From contig NZ_JAGHZV010000023.1 in the NCBI RefSeq assembly GCF_017745215.1, forward strand, positions 1 through 64,000: a stretch of 64,000 bases of DNA, given 5' to 3'. How positions within the stretch are numbered: position 1 is the stretch's first letter; each line of letters opens with the position of its first letter. The position numbers and the translations under genes were made by a program. The notes under the pieces are model-generated. The model searched no databases and was not told where the DNA came from. It saw nothing but the letters and a program-made list of their open reading frames with translations. This document shows positions 28,993-37,049 of this stretch, in pieces. This stretch comes from Sphingomonas sp. Its GTDB lineage: Bacteria; Pseudomonadota; Alphaproteobacteria; Sphingomonadales; Sphingomonadaceae.

Positions 28993-29343
28993 ATGGCCTA
29001 TCTTCTCCTTAAGGCAGCGGTCTCGGGCGTGCTGATCGCGCTGATCTCGACGGTCGCGCGTCGCAATCCGGGGTTCGGCGCGCTGATCGCCTCGCTGCCG
29101 CTCGTCTCGGTGCTCGGCATGATCTGGCTGTGGCGCGACCGGCCCGACCCGGCGAACATGGCCGCGCACGCCGAGGCGACCTTCTGGTATGTGCTGCCCT
29201 CGCTGCCGATGTTCCTGCTGATGCCGGCGATGCTCAGGAGCGGCCTGGGCTTCTGGACCGCGCTGGCCGCCGGCTGCCTGCTCACCATCGCGCTCTATTT
29301 CGCGATGCTGTGGATCGGGCCACGGCTGGGCCTGCGGCTCTAA
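28993..29343 (+). CDS. DUF3147-like small membrane protein
   Basis: 116 residues with four hydrophobic segments (LLLKAAVSGVLIALIST, ALIASLPLVSVLGMIWL, FWYVLPSLPMFLLMPAML, AALAAGCLLTIALYFAML). The pattern matches the DUF3147 inner-membrane family, which has no known activity. It sits 92 bp upstream of chrA on the same strand; there is no evidence of a shared role. Confidence 0.82.
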   Translation: MAYLLLKAAVSGVLIALISTVARRNPGFGALIASLPLVSVLGMIWLWRDRPDPANMAAHAEATFWYVLPSLPMFLLMPAMLRSGLGFWTALAAGCLLTIALYFAMLWIGPRLGLRL

Positions 29344-29434
29344 AGAAAAACTCCGTGGCGCGCGGCGCCGCCGGCGGCTAGCAACATTCCGGACATGCGG
29401 GGCCGCCGGCCAGGCCCCGGACAGGGGGACGAGC

Positions 29435-30763
29435 ATGGCCGGGACGATTCCATCCGATACGACACTCGCGCCCGCGCCCAGCCTCGGCGCGCTGCTGCGC
29501 GCGTTCTGGAAGATCGGCTGGCTGAGCTTCGGCGGCCCGGTGGGGCAGATCGCGCTGATGCACCGCGAGCTGGTCGACGATCGCCGCTGGGTGAGCGAGC
29601 CGCAGTTCCTCGCGGCGCTCAACTTCTGCCACCTCCTCCCCGGCCCCGAGGCGCAGCAGCTCGCCACCTATATCGGCTGGAAGCTCCATGGCCTGCGCGG
29701 CGGGCTGGCGGCGGGGCTGCTGTTCGTGATCCCCGGCGCGGCGGTGATGCTCGCGCTGTCCCTGCTCTACTGGAGCGCGGCGCGGCTCGACTGGTTCGCG
29801 ATGCTGTTCCTCGGGATCAAGGCCGCGGTGATCGCGATCGTGATCCAGGCGCTGATCCGCATCGGCCGGCGCGCGCTGACCAGCGGCTTCCAGCGCGTGG
29901 TGGCCGTCGTCGCCTTCGCCGCACTCTACCTGTTCGCGCTGCCCTTCCCGCTGGTGGTGCTCGGCGCCGGCGCGGCGGGCGCCCTGGCGGTGAGCGTGCG
30001 GCCGGGATGGCTGAAGCTCCATGCGTACGATCCGGCGGGCCTCGCGCCGCGGCCGGGCCTGGGGCGGACGCTTGCGACGGTCGGCGGCTGCCTCCTGCTG
30101 TGGGCCGCGCCGCTGCTGCTCGTGCTCGCGCTGCTCGGGCCGCACCATGTGCTGTGGCAGGTCGGGATATTCTTCTCCAAGCTGGCGGTGGTGAGCTTCG
30201 GCGGCGCCTATGCGGTGCTCGCCTATATGGCGCAGCAGGCGGTGCAGACGCACCAGTGGCTGTCGGCGGGCGAGATGGCCGACGGGCTCGGGCTCGCCGA
30301 GACGACGCCGGGTCCGCTGATCCTGGTGACGCAGTTCGTCGGGTTCCTGGCGGGCGCTCGCGGCACCGGCGGGCTCGCGGGCGGGATCGCCGCGGCGCTG
30401 CTGACCACCTGGGTGACCTTCTCGCCCTGCTTCCTGTGGATCTTCACCTTCGCGCCCTGGATCGAGCGGCTCCAGGCCTCGAAGCGGCTGGCGGGCGCGC
30501 TGGCGGCGATCACCGCAGCGATCGTGGGAGTGATCGCCAACCTCTCGCTGTGGTTCGCGCTGCACGTGCTGTTCGCGCGCGTGGCCGAGGTCCAGTCCGG
30601 GCCGGTGCGGACGCTGCTGCCCGAGCTGGCGAGCTTCGACTGGCGCGCCGGCGTGCTCGCCGCGGTGGCAGGGGTGCTGCTGATCGGGTTCAAGCGCGGG
30701 GTGCTGCTGACGCTGGCGGTGTGCGCGGCGGGTGGGCTGGCGATGCGAGTGGCGGGACTTTAA
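29435..30763 (+). CDS. chrA: Chromate efflux transporter ChrA
   Basis: CHR-family inner-membrane transporter exporting chromate. 442 residues made of two homologous halves, each with the family motif: FGGPVGQIALMHRELVDDRR near residue 33 and SFGGAYAVLAYMAQQAV near 255, each followed by PGP-type segments (LLPGPEAQQ, TTPGPLILV). About ten to twelve membrane segments. ATG 29435 has AGGGGGAC upstream. No chrB or other metal-resistance gene is adjacent, so substrate is family inference. Confidence 0.93.
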   Translation: MAGTIPSDTTLAPAPSLGALLRAFWKIGWLSFGGPVGQIALMHRELVDDRRWVSEPQFLAALNFCHLLPGPEAQQLATYIGWKLHGLRGGLAAGLLFVIPGAAVMLALSLLYWSAARLDWFAMLFLGIKAAVIAIVIQALIRIGRRALTSGFQRVVAVVAFAALYLFALPFPLVVLGAGAAGALAVSVRPGWLKLHAYDPAGLAPRPGLGRTLATVGGCLLLWAAPLLLVLALLGPHHVLWQVGIFFSKLAVVSFGGAYAVLAYMAQQAVQTHQWLSAGEMADGLGLAETTPGPLILVTQFVGFLAGARGTGGLAGGIAAALLTTWVTFSPCFLWIFTFAPWIERLQASKRLAGALAAITAAIVGVIANLSLWFALHVLFARVAEVQSGPVRTLLPELASFDWRAGVLAAVAGVLLIGFKRGVLLTLAVCAAGGLAMRVAGL

Positions 30764-30775
30764 GCGCCCGCCCTT

Positions 30776-31246
30776 TCAGTGCACCCGCCCCTTGGGATCG
30801 AGCTCGAGCAGTTCCTCGCGGACATGGATCGCGCCGAGCGACATGCGGACCTCGATCAGGAAATAGACCAGCCCTGCCATCAGCAGCAGCATCGCGAGGA
30901 TGAAGGCGACCGCAACTGCCACGCCGAAGTGCGAGTGCGAGAGCATCGCGATGAACAGCAGCACCACGACCACGCAGATGGTGAGCGCCGAGGCGACGCA
31001 GAGGAAGATCGCCCAGTTGATTACGCTCACCCGCCGGTCGATCAGGCGGAGCTCGACGACGTGGCGCTCATGCTCGGGCCCGGTCGAGCGCGGGTGGAGC
31101 TGCTCGACCACGCGCGCGCGGTCGACGACGCGCGCCAGGCGGCCGACCATGACGTTGAGGATCGCGCCGATGCCCGCGAGCAGGAACACGGGCGCGATCG
31201 CCGCCTGGATCGTGTCCGCGACCGTCGAGAGCGAAGTGCTGATCAT
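30776..31246 (-). CDS. DUF2721 membrane protein
   Basis: 156 residues with an N-terminal hydrophobic segment (AIAPVFLLAGIGAILNVMV), a basic cytoplasmic stretch (RLARVVDRARVVEQL), then two strong membrane helices (WAIFLCVASALTICVVVVLL and AVAFILAMLLLMAGLVYFL). It fits the DUF2721 family, which is uncharacterised. Converges on chrA and is divergent from the acyltransferase gene. Confidence 0.85.
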   Translation of the reverse strand: MISTSLSTVADTIQAAIAPVFLLAGIGAILNVMVGRLARVVDRARVVEQLHPRSTGPEHERHVVELRLIDRRVSVINWAIFLCVASALTICVVVVLLFIAMLSHSHFGVAVAVAFILAMLLLMAGLVYFLIEVRMSLGAIHVREELLELDPKGRVH

Positions 31247-31322
31247 CTCGGCGCGCCTTATGCTTCGCTCTTCGTTCCGGCGTCAAACGGGTTGGTAACG
31301 GGTCGCGGGGTAGAGCGGCAGC

Positions 31323-32453
31323 ATGAGCAAGCTGCTCCCGCTCGATCGCTTCACGCGCCTGATGCCGGTCCACGCCGTCGATTGCGGCGACGGGCTGGCC
31401 GCGGCGATCGACGCGGCCGCGGATGCCGCGCCGGCGACGCACCGCTTCCTGCGCTACGCCTGGTATGCCGCCGCGCTCGAAGCCTATGGCGGCGCGGCGC
31501 GGACGCTGACCGTGTCGCGCGAGGGCCGCGCGCTGGTCGCGCTGCCGATGGTCCGGATGGGCAACCCGCGGCTCGGGCTGTGGCAGGTGCCGGGGAGCTA
31601 TTGGCCGTTTCGCGGCTTTCCCGCCGCGGTGGACGCGGGGATCGACGCCTTCGAAGCGCTGGTCGCGCGGCTCGGCCGCGAAGTCACCGCGCTGCGCATC
31701 GGGCCGATCCACGACGGCGACCCCGCGCTCGAAGCGCTGAAGGCCGCGGCGCTGGCCAGGGGCTGGGCGGTGATCGACCGCTTCGTCGCCGACAGCTGGG
31801 CGATCGACTTGGCCGGGCTGAGCGCCGGCGGCGACTGGCCGCGCGCCAGCACCCGCGCGCAGAACCGCAACAAGGAGAACCGACTCGCGCGCGAAGGCGC
31901 GCTCGACTGGAGCTACCCTTCCGGCCTCGCGCTCAACGGCGAGGTGTTCGACGCGCTCGCCACGATCGAGGAGAAGAGCTGGGTCGCCGAGAAGACCGAC
32001 GGGCGCGACACCAAGTTCACCGCGCGCGGCCACGGCCGCTTCTGGCGCGCCGCCGCGGCGGACCCGGTGCTCGGCACGATGCTCCACGCCGCGCTGCTGC
32101 GGCTCGACGGCAAGGCGATCGCCTTCGTCTTCGATCTCGACACCGGCACGCTCCGCCACACCATCGCCAACGGCTATGACGCCGCGCATTCGAAGACCTC
32201 GCCCGGGCAGCTCCTCTATTACCGCAATCTCGTGCGCTCGCTCGAGCTCGGCGTCGCGCGGGTCGATTGCGGTGCGGGCGACAGCGGCTACAAGCAGCGC
32301 GTCGGCGCCGAGCGCGGGCCCGCGATCCGCGACTGGCTGTTCGTGAAGCCGGGCCTGCCGGCGCTCGGGGCGAAGCTGCTCAGGGGCGCATGGCGCCGCT
32401 CGGGACACGCCGAGCGGGTTCGCGAGGGCTCAGCGGCGGTCGCGGAAGCGTAG
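31323..32453 (+). CDS. BioF2-like GNAT acyltransferase
   Basis: 376 residues of the FemAB/BioF2-like acetyltransferase type: two GNAT-like halves, with RASTRAQNRNKENRLAREG in the middle and the C-terminal block KTSPGQLLYYRNLVRSLELG, a hallmark of this group. Related proteins act on capsule or cellulose sugars, or as peptidyl transferases. The acceptor here is unknown. Its 3' end overlaps a minus-strand 36-codon membrane ORF by 24 bp. Confidence 0.8.
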   Translation: MSKLLPLDRFTRLMPVHAVDCGDGLAAAIDAAADAAPATHRFLRYAWYAAALEAYGGAARTLTVSREGRALVALPMVRMGNPRLGLWQVPGSYWPFRGFPAAVDAGIDAFEALVARLGREVTALRIGPIHDGDPALEALKAAALARGWAVIDRFVADSWAIDLAGLSAGGDWPRASTRAQNRNKENRLAREGALDWSYPSGLALNGEVFDALATIEEKSWVAEKTDGRDTKFTARGHGRFWRAAAADPVLGTMLHAALLRLDGKAIAFVFDLDTGTLRHTIANGYDAAHSKTSPGQLLYYRNLVRSLELGVARVDCGAGDSGYKQRVGAERGPAIRDWLFVKPGLPALGAKLLRGAWRRSGHAERVREGSAAVAEA

Positions 32454-32540
32454 CGCGTCGTTGATGCTGACATAGCCGAGCACCGCGGTGAACAGCGCCA
32501 GCGCGGCGACGGCGGTGAGCAGGAAGGGCTGGTCGAGCAT
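32430..32540 (-). CDS. 36-residue single-pass membrane protein
   Basis: A short frame, ATG 32540 to TGA 32430. It reads MLDQPFLLTAVAALALFTAV then a short polar tail ending ALRFRDRR. GGAG stands 7 nt before the ATG. One hydrophobic helix followed by a basic end fits a small inner-membrane protein with its C-terminus inside. It overlaps the end of the acyltransferase gene and is divergent from the DUF4242 gene. Function is unknown. Confidence 0.55.
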   Translation of the reverse strand: MLDQPFLLTAVAALALFTAVLGYVSINDALRFRDRR

Positions 32541-32596
32541 GGCGGGACTCCGTGGCTGGTGTCCCTTCGGGGTAGGATCCGCGCGCGCCGGCCGCA

Positions 32597-32610
32597 TTGA
32601 CGACCGTCAA
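32597..32610. promoter_or_regulatory. FNR/CRP-type palindrome
   Basis: TTGACGACCGTCAA: two TTGAC half-sites separated by 4 bp. The architecture equals the TTGAT-N4-ATCAA box of FNR/FixK/Dnr regulators with a T-to-C change in each half. It lies between the divergent small membrane gene and the DUF4242 gene, about 57 and 106 bp from their starts. Confidence 0.35.
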
Positions 32611-32715
32611 AAGCGCCGGCGGCGCGATCGCCCCCCTTGTTTGTCCCGATCGCTGCTACCCTGCCCGGCGCCCCCGCGGCATCTCCCCCGTGCAATCCGG
32701 CACAAGGAGGAATCC

Positions 32716-32991
32716 ATGAAGAAGTTCGTGATCGAGCGGAATATCCCCGGCGTGGAAGGTCTGGAGGGCGCCGAGCTCTGCGGCGCCGCGGCCAGGTCGA
32801 ACGAAGCGCTCGCCAGGCTGGCGCCGCGCGTCCAATGGCTCGAATCCTTCGTCACCAAGGACAAGACCTTCTGCGTCTATCTCGCGGAGGATATCGCCGC
32901 GGTGGGCGAGCATGCGCGGCTGAGCGGCTTTCCGGCCGACCGCGTCACCGAAGTCGTCCGCGTGATCGATCCGACCACGGGCGTCTGCTGA
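32716..32991 (+). CDS. DUF4242 (SCO4226-like) small protein
   Basis: 91 residues from ATG 32716, preceded by a perfect AAGGAGG at 5 nt. The sequence KKFVIERNIPGVEGLEG...WLESFVTKDKTFCVYLAED fits the ferredoxin-like DUF4242 family, one member of which (Streptomyces SCO4226) binds nickel. Here the role is unknown. It is followed 26 bp later by a GlxA-type regulator, probably on the same transcript. Confidence 0.85.
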   Translation: MKKFVIERNIPGVEGLEGAELCGAAARSNEALARLAPRVQWLESFVTKDKTFCVYLAEDIAAVGEHARLSGFPADRVTEVVRVIDPTTGVC

Positions 32992-33017
32992 CGCCGCGGC
33001 TTTGGGGAGGGCAGGGC

Positions 33018-34058
33018 ATGGCACGAGCGGAACAGGAGCAGCACCGGCTGATCGACGTGACGGTCGTGCTGCTCGCCGATGGGCTTTCCTCCACCTCGGT
33101 GATGCCGGCGGAGATCTTCCACTCCGCCGGCGCGCTGTGGGAAGCGCTGCACGGCCGCCCGGCGACGGCGCGCTTCCGGGTGCGTACCGCCTCGCTCGAC
33201 GGCAGGCCGGTGCGCAACCCGTTCGGCGCCGACGTCGCGCCGAGCTGCGCGATCGACGCGATCGAGCGGACCGACATCGTCGTGGTCCCCACCTCGGGGC
33301 TCGATTTCGAGCCCAAGCTCGTCGAGAATTCGGCGCTGCTCCCCTGGCTGGTCCGCCACCATGCCGCCGGCGCCTATGTCGTCGGCGCGTGCATGGGCTC
33401 GGCCTATCTCGCCGAGAGCGGGCTGCTCGACGGGCGCATCGCCACCACGCACTGGGCGCTCGCCTCGACCTTCGCCGCACGCTACCCGCGCGTGCAGTGG
33501 CAGCCCGACCGGTTCGTGACCGAGGACAACCGGCTGCTGTGCAGCGGCGGCGTCTATGGCGCGGTCGACGTCAGCCTCTACCTCGTCGAGAAGCTCTGCG
33601 GTCACGAAGTCGCGCTGCAATGCGCCAAGTCGCTGCTGCTGCCCATGCCGCGGCTCCACCAGAACAGCTATGCGATGCTTCCGGTCGCGCAGGAGCATGA
33701 CGATGCGCCGATCCGCGCGGCCGAGGCCTATCTCCACGCCAATTTCCGCCGCGACGTGAGCGTCGCCTGCCTTGCCGGCGAGTCGGGGATGGCGCCGCGC
33801 ACCTTCCTAAGGCGCTTCAAGGCGGCGACCGGCCGCTCGCCCGCGGCCTATGCGCAGGCGCTCCGCATCGAGCTCGCCAAGCAGATGCTCGAGCGCGAGG
33901 CGACGCCGGTGGCGAGCATCAGCGCTTCGGTCGGCTATGACGACATCGCCTTCTTCCGCCGCCTGTTCCGCCGCGCGACGGGAATGGCCCCGGCCGAATA
34001 TCGCGCCCATTTCGCGCCGCTCGCGGTGCGCGGGCATCCGGTGTGCGAGGGGGCGTGA
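33018..34058 (+). CDS. GlxA-type transcriptional regulator (DJ-1/PfpI plus AraC HTH)
   Basis: 346 residues from ATG 33018, with GGGGAGGG upstream. Residues about 12-200 form a DJ-1/PfpI-like amidotransferase fold. The nucleophile-elbow position has Cys in VGACMGSAYLAESGLL, but this domain is usually a sensor rather than an enzyme. Residues about 240-335 are an AraC double helix-turn-helix (SVACLAGESGMAPRTFLRRF and VASISASVGYDDIAFFRRLF). The ligand is unknown. Probably regulates the adjacent DUF4242 gene. Its stop codon abuts the trmB stop. Confidence 0.92.
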   Translation: MARAEQEQHRLIDVTVVLLADGLSSTSVMPAEIFHSAGALWEALHGRPATARFRVRTASLDGRPVRNPFGADVAPSCAIDAIERTDIVVVPTSGLDFEPKLVENSALLPWLVRHHAAGAYVVGACMGSAYLAESGLLDGRIATTHWALASTFAARYPRVQWQPDRFVTEDNRLLCSGGVYGAVDVSLYLVEKLCGHEVALQCAKSLLLPMPRLHQNSYAMLPVAQEHDDAPIRAAEAYLHANFRRDVSVACLAGESGMAPRTFLRRFKAATGRSPAAYAQALRIELAKQMLEREATPVASISASVGYDDIAFFRRLFRRATGMAPAEYRAHFAPLAVRGHPVCEGA

Positions 34059-34766
34059 TCAGACCCTGAGGTAGCGGAAGTACCACACCTCGTGCCCCTT
34101 GCGCCGGGCCTTGCGCTCGTAGCGCGTCTCGGGCCAGTCGGCGGGGCGGGTGAGGAAGTCCTGCGCAGTCTTCGCCTGCCATTCGAAGTCGCGGCGGCGG
34201 TTCATCACCATCATCGACCAGCGGCAATAAGTCGGGTCGTCGGTGCCGAGCCGGAACTCCGCGCCGGGGATCAGCTTGCGCGCGATCAGGTCCAGCGGGC
34301 CCATGTTGACCATCCGCCGCTTGGCGTGGCGCGCCTTGGGCCAGGGGTCCGGGTGGAGGAGGTAGACGCGGCTGAGGCTCGCGTCGGGCAGCCGCTCGAG
34401 CACGTCGAGCGCGTCGCCCATGTGGATGCGGACGTTCGACAGCCCCGCGTCGCGGATGTGGCCGAGCGCGGTGACGACGCCGTTGAGGAAGGGCTCGCAG
34501 CCGATGAAGCCATGGCCGGGCCGCATCGCCGCCTGGCCCGCGAGATGCTCGCCGCCGCCGAAGCCGATCTCGAGCTCGAGCGGGCGCCCGCGTCCTTTGG
34601 CATCTCCGAACAGCCGCTCGGCGTCGAGCGGACCGGTCTCGGGGACGCTCAGCTCGGGCAGCAGCTCCTCGACCAGCGCCGACTGGCCCTGGCGCAGCTT
34701 GTGCCCCTGGCGGCGGCCGTAGAGGCGGCGTATCGTGGTCGGGTCGCCGGACTTGGGTGCGGTCAT
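34059..34766 (-). CDS. trmB: tRNA (guanine-N7-)-methyltransferase
   Basis: Methylates N7 of G46 in tRNA. 235 residues. The SAM loop is LEIGFGGGEHLAGQA. FIGCEPFLNGV, LLHPDPWPKARHAKRRM and RLGTDDPTYCRW are diagnostic TrmB blocks. It is the last gene of the minus-strand core block. Its start codon lies 13 bp from one arm of the nested palindrome at 34780-35050, so its leader RNA may be structured. Confidence 0.97.
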   Translation of the reverse strand: MTAPKSGDPTTIRRLYGRRQGHKLRQGQSALVEELLPELSVPETGPLDAERLFGDAKGRGRPLELEIGFGGGEHLAGQAAMRPGHGFIGCEPFLNGVVTALGHIRDAGLSNVRIHMGDALDVLERLPDASLSRVYLLHPDPWPKARHAKRRMVNMGPLDLIARKLIPGAEFRLGTDDPTYCRWSMMVMNRRRDFEWQAKTAQDFLTRPADWPETRYERKARRKGHEVWYFRYLRV

Positions 34767-34779
34767 GGTGGCGCGCCCT

Positions 34780-35050
34780 AGGGTCTAAACCCAATAGCCG
34801 CAACGCCCAGGATCGCCCGGAGAGCGCCGCCGGCTAGGAGCGGCGCGCAGCGCGGGCTGGTTCGCCCGTGCAAGCGTCGCGACGACGTCCGGCGGCGCTC
34901 TCCGGGCGACCGCGAAGCGGCGGGCGGAATTTGGCGCAGGGCGTCGTTGCTCGTCGGTCACTGTGTGCAAAGCACAGCTCCCTCCTCGCGCCTATCCCTG
35001 CGCCAAATTCCGCTCCGTCACGGGCATTGTGGCTATTGGGTTTAGACCCT
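34780..35050. repeat. Nested multi-branch palindrome (271 bp)
   Basis: Outer arms of 29 nt (34780-34808 and 35022-35050) pair with one wobble and one mismatch, and the pairing extends outward as GCCC/GGGC past a 1-nt bulge. Inside lie two perfect stems: 21 bp (34813-34833 with 34889-34909) and 18 bp (34924-34941 with 34996-35013). A small CCGC-GAA-GCGG hairpin sits between them (34910-34920), and further pairings lie in both loops (CGGGC/GCCCG, and CTGTG..GC with GCACAG). The overall fold is a cloverleaf-like junction. It has no coding frame and no flanking direct repeat. Confidence 0.9.
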
Positions 35051-35078
35051 GGGCGACGCACGCACCTCCACGCAAGCG

Positions 35079-35819
35079 TCAGGCGGCCTGGCGGTTGCCG
35101 ATCTGCGGCAGGCGGCCGATCTCGGGGCGCGCGAGGAAATAGCCCTGCGCATATTTGACGCCGAGCGAGCGCAGCTTCGAATAGTCGGTGCCGTTCTCGA
35201 CGCCCTCGGCGATCACCGCGACGCCGAGGCCGCCGGCGAGCCGCACGACATTCTCGACGATCAGCCGGCGCGCCCAGCTCGACGACAGGCCGCGCACCAG
35301 CTGCGGCGCGAGCTTGAGCGCATGCGGCTTGAAGCGCGAGAGCATCGCCAGGCCCTGGCCCTGCTCGTCGCCGCCGAAATCGTCGAAAGCGGTGTGGAAG
35401 CCGAGCTTGTGATAGGCGCCGACGATCTCCTGCAGGTGCACGGGATCGAGCCGGTCGAGGTCGCTGAACTCGAACATCAGCCGCTCGGGCGCGATGCCGC
35501 ATTCGTCGGCGACGCGGATCGTCTCCTCGCTGTCGGCGATCGGATCCTTGACCACGTCGGGCATGAAGTTGATCGAGAGCCGCGCCATGGTGCGCGAGAT
35601 GCCGGCGGCGCACGCCTGGCGGATCGCGGCCATGCGGCAGGCATGGTCGAACTCGGCGCGGCGCTCGGGCGTGACGGTCGCGAGGATCGATTCGGCGCTC
35701 TCGCCCTTGGCGCCGCGAACCAGCGCCTCATAGGCGAAGATGCGGCCGCTCGCCATGTCGACGATCGGCTGGAACGCCATCAGCAGATCAAATCCCGCGG
35801 GTGCGGGAGCATCGGTCAT
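35079..35819 (-). CDS. EAL-domain protein, probable c-di-GMP phosphodiesterase
   Basis: 246 residues consisting of one EAL domain with no sensor. The catalytic set looks intact: EAL in FAYEALVRG, Asn in SINFMP, Glu in LMFEFSD, the Asp pair in FDDFGGDEQG, Lys in LKLAP, Glu in AEGVEN and Gln in YAQGYFLARP. Loop 6 (DDFGGDEQG in place of DDFGTG) is altered, so activity is probable but not certain. Start ATG 35819 has GGAGGGGAG upstream. A second, degenerate EAL gene lies 131 bp upstream. Confidence 0.88.
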   Translation of the reverse strand: MTDAPAPAGFDLLMAFQPIVDMASGRIFAYEALVRGAKGESAESILATVTPERRAEFDHACRMAAIRQACAAGISRTMARLSINFMPDVVKDPIADSEETIRVADECGIAPERLMFEFSDLDRLDPVHLQEIVGAYHKLGFHTAFDDFGGDEQGQGLAMLSRFKPHALKLAPQLVRGLSSSWARRLIVENVVRLAGGLGVAVIAEGVENGTDYSKLRSLGVKYAQGYFLARPEIGRLPQIGNRQAA

Positions 35820-35857
35820 TGTCACTCTCCCCTCCTGAAGATTCGATTCCGTAACAA

Positions 35858-35863
35858 GGTTAA
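35858..35863 (-). promoter_or_regulatory. TTAACC word upstream of the EAL gene
   Basis: TTAACC on the minus strand, 39 bp upstream of the EAL start at 35819. It resembles a CtrA half-site and mirrors the word before the second EAL gene. Six bases alone are weak evidence. Confidence 0.2.
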
Positions 35864-35949
35864 GGAGGCCCTATTTCCATCATAGGATGCTGCGCGGCGG
35901 AGAGTCCGAAACTTCGTGATTTTCGCGATTGGGGGTTTTGAGCCCGGCC

Positions 35950-36735
35950 TCAGCCGGCGAGCGCCTGGCGGCGGATCTCGGCGACCGGCGCGGCGGCGGG
36001 GAGCGCCGGCTGGTGGCGGTCGTGCCCGGTCAGGCGGCGGTGCGTGACATGGACGACGCGCGGCTCGCGGCGGGGCGCGACGCGCGCCGCCGGCTCCTGC
36101 ATCGCGCGGGCGATCCAGTGGCTCTGGAGGTGGCGGATGCCGAGCGCATAGAGCGTCGAAAGCTCGCCCGACGTCGCGATATCCTGCGCGATCAGCGTCG
36201 CGCCCATCGTGCGGGCGACGCGCACCGCGCCTTCGAGGATCAGCTGCCGCGTCGTGCTGCGATCGATGTTGCGGGTGAGCGCGACGTCGAGCTTGACGTA
36301 CCGGGGGGTGTGGCGGGCGAGCAGGCGGATCTGGGCGGGGCCGGGCGAGAAGGCGTCGAAGGCGACTTCCATGCCGCGCGCGGTGCAGGTGTCGATCAGC
36401 TCGGCGGCGGCGCCAAGGTCGTCGTGCGTGCCGACGCGGACCTCGAGGATCAGCTGGGTGGTGCGGAAGCCATGCGCGAGCGCGGCGCGGAACAGCGCGG
36501 CGACCTGGCGGCCCGAGTCGCCCTCGGCGACCATCGGGACGGCGATGCGCGCATCGGCCTTGGCATAGCCCGCGGCCGCGGCGGCGGCGAGCATCGCATC
36601 GAAGCGGCGGCGGTGGCGATCCCCCGAGGCGAGGTCGAGGTCGGCTTCGATGATGCGCGCCTGGCGGGCGATCGCCATGCCGGTGTCGGTATCGATCACG
36701 GGCTGGAAAACGATGCGGCTCGGCGTGGCGTTCAT
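35950..36735 (-). CDS. Degenerate EAL-domain protein
   Basis: 261 residues with an EAL fold but lost catalytic residues. The EAL triad reads ARQARI, the Asp-Asp pair reads FDAFSPG, EGVE reads AQDI, and the metal-binding Asn is gone. Lys in VKLDVAL and Gln in HLQSHW remain. It probably binds c-di-GMP or a protein partner rather than cleaving c-di-GMP. A basic, Pro-rich tail of about 50 residues follows the domain. ATG 36735 has GGGAGA 7 nt upstream. Same strand as the intact EAL gene. Confidence 0.85.
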   Translation of the reverse strand: MNATPSRIVFQPVIDTDTGMAIARQARIIEADLDLASGDRHRRRFDAMLAAAAAAGYAKADARIAVPMVAEGDSGRQVAALFRAALAHGFRTTQLILEVRVGTHDDLGAAAELIDTCTARGMEVAFDAFSPGPAQIRLLARHTPRYVKLDVALTRNIDRSTTRQLILEGAVRVARTMGATLIAQDIATSGELSTLYALGIRHLQSHWIARAMQEPAARVAPRREPRVVHVTHRRLTGHDRHQPALPAAAPVAEIRRQALAG

Positions 36736-36765
36736 CTTGAAATCTCCCTGTCGAGAGATTGCCTA

Positions 36766-36773
36766 ATGGTTAA
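36766..36773 (-). promoter_or_regulatory. TTAACCAT word, possible CtrA half-site
   Basis: ATGGTTAA on the plus strand, read as TTAACCAT toward the degenerate EAL gene, 30 bp before its start codon. The same word occurs upstream of the Sel1 gene at 360. Confidence 0.3.
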
Positions 36774-37018
36774 TGGCGATTCGCTATATTCCGGTCGAAG
36801 CCGCAAGGGGCTGCCACGATCGGGATTCTCCGTAGTGACAAACGGGCCGGGCTGAGTCCGTCGAGCGCGCGTTTCTCGCGACTCGCGGAGTCCCCTGCGG
36901 AAAGCGCGAATCGTCCCTCCGAACGCCCGGGATCAAGCACTTAGACCTTGCAGGCAGGTCCCTCGGTCCCTGCAGGGAAGGCGCGCCGGGCGGCGGGCTT
37001 CACCGTTCGCTCAAAGCA

Positions 37019-37049
37019 AAAGGGACGAGGCATCGAGCCCCGTCCCTTT
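37019..37049 (-). terminator. Terminator downstream of metK
   Basis: AAAGGGACG (37019-37027) pairs with CGTCCCTTT (37041-37049), with an inner GGC/GCC extension around ATCGA. On the metK strand it is followed by TGCTTTGAG, a T-rich but interrupted tract. It lies 38 bp after the metK stop. Confidence 0.75.

Noticed and set aside
34767..35078. Insertion sequence or MITE as the explanation for the nested palindrome
   Set aside because: No transposase frame, no flanking direct duplication, and inner stems unlike terminal repeats. Not excluded, but unsupported here.
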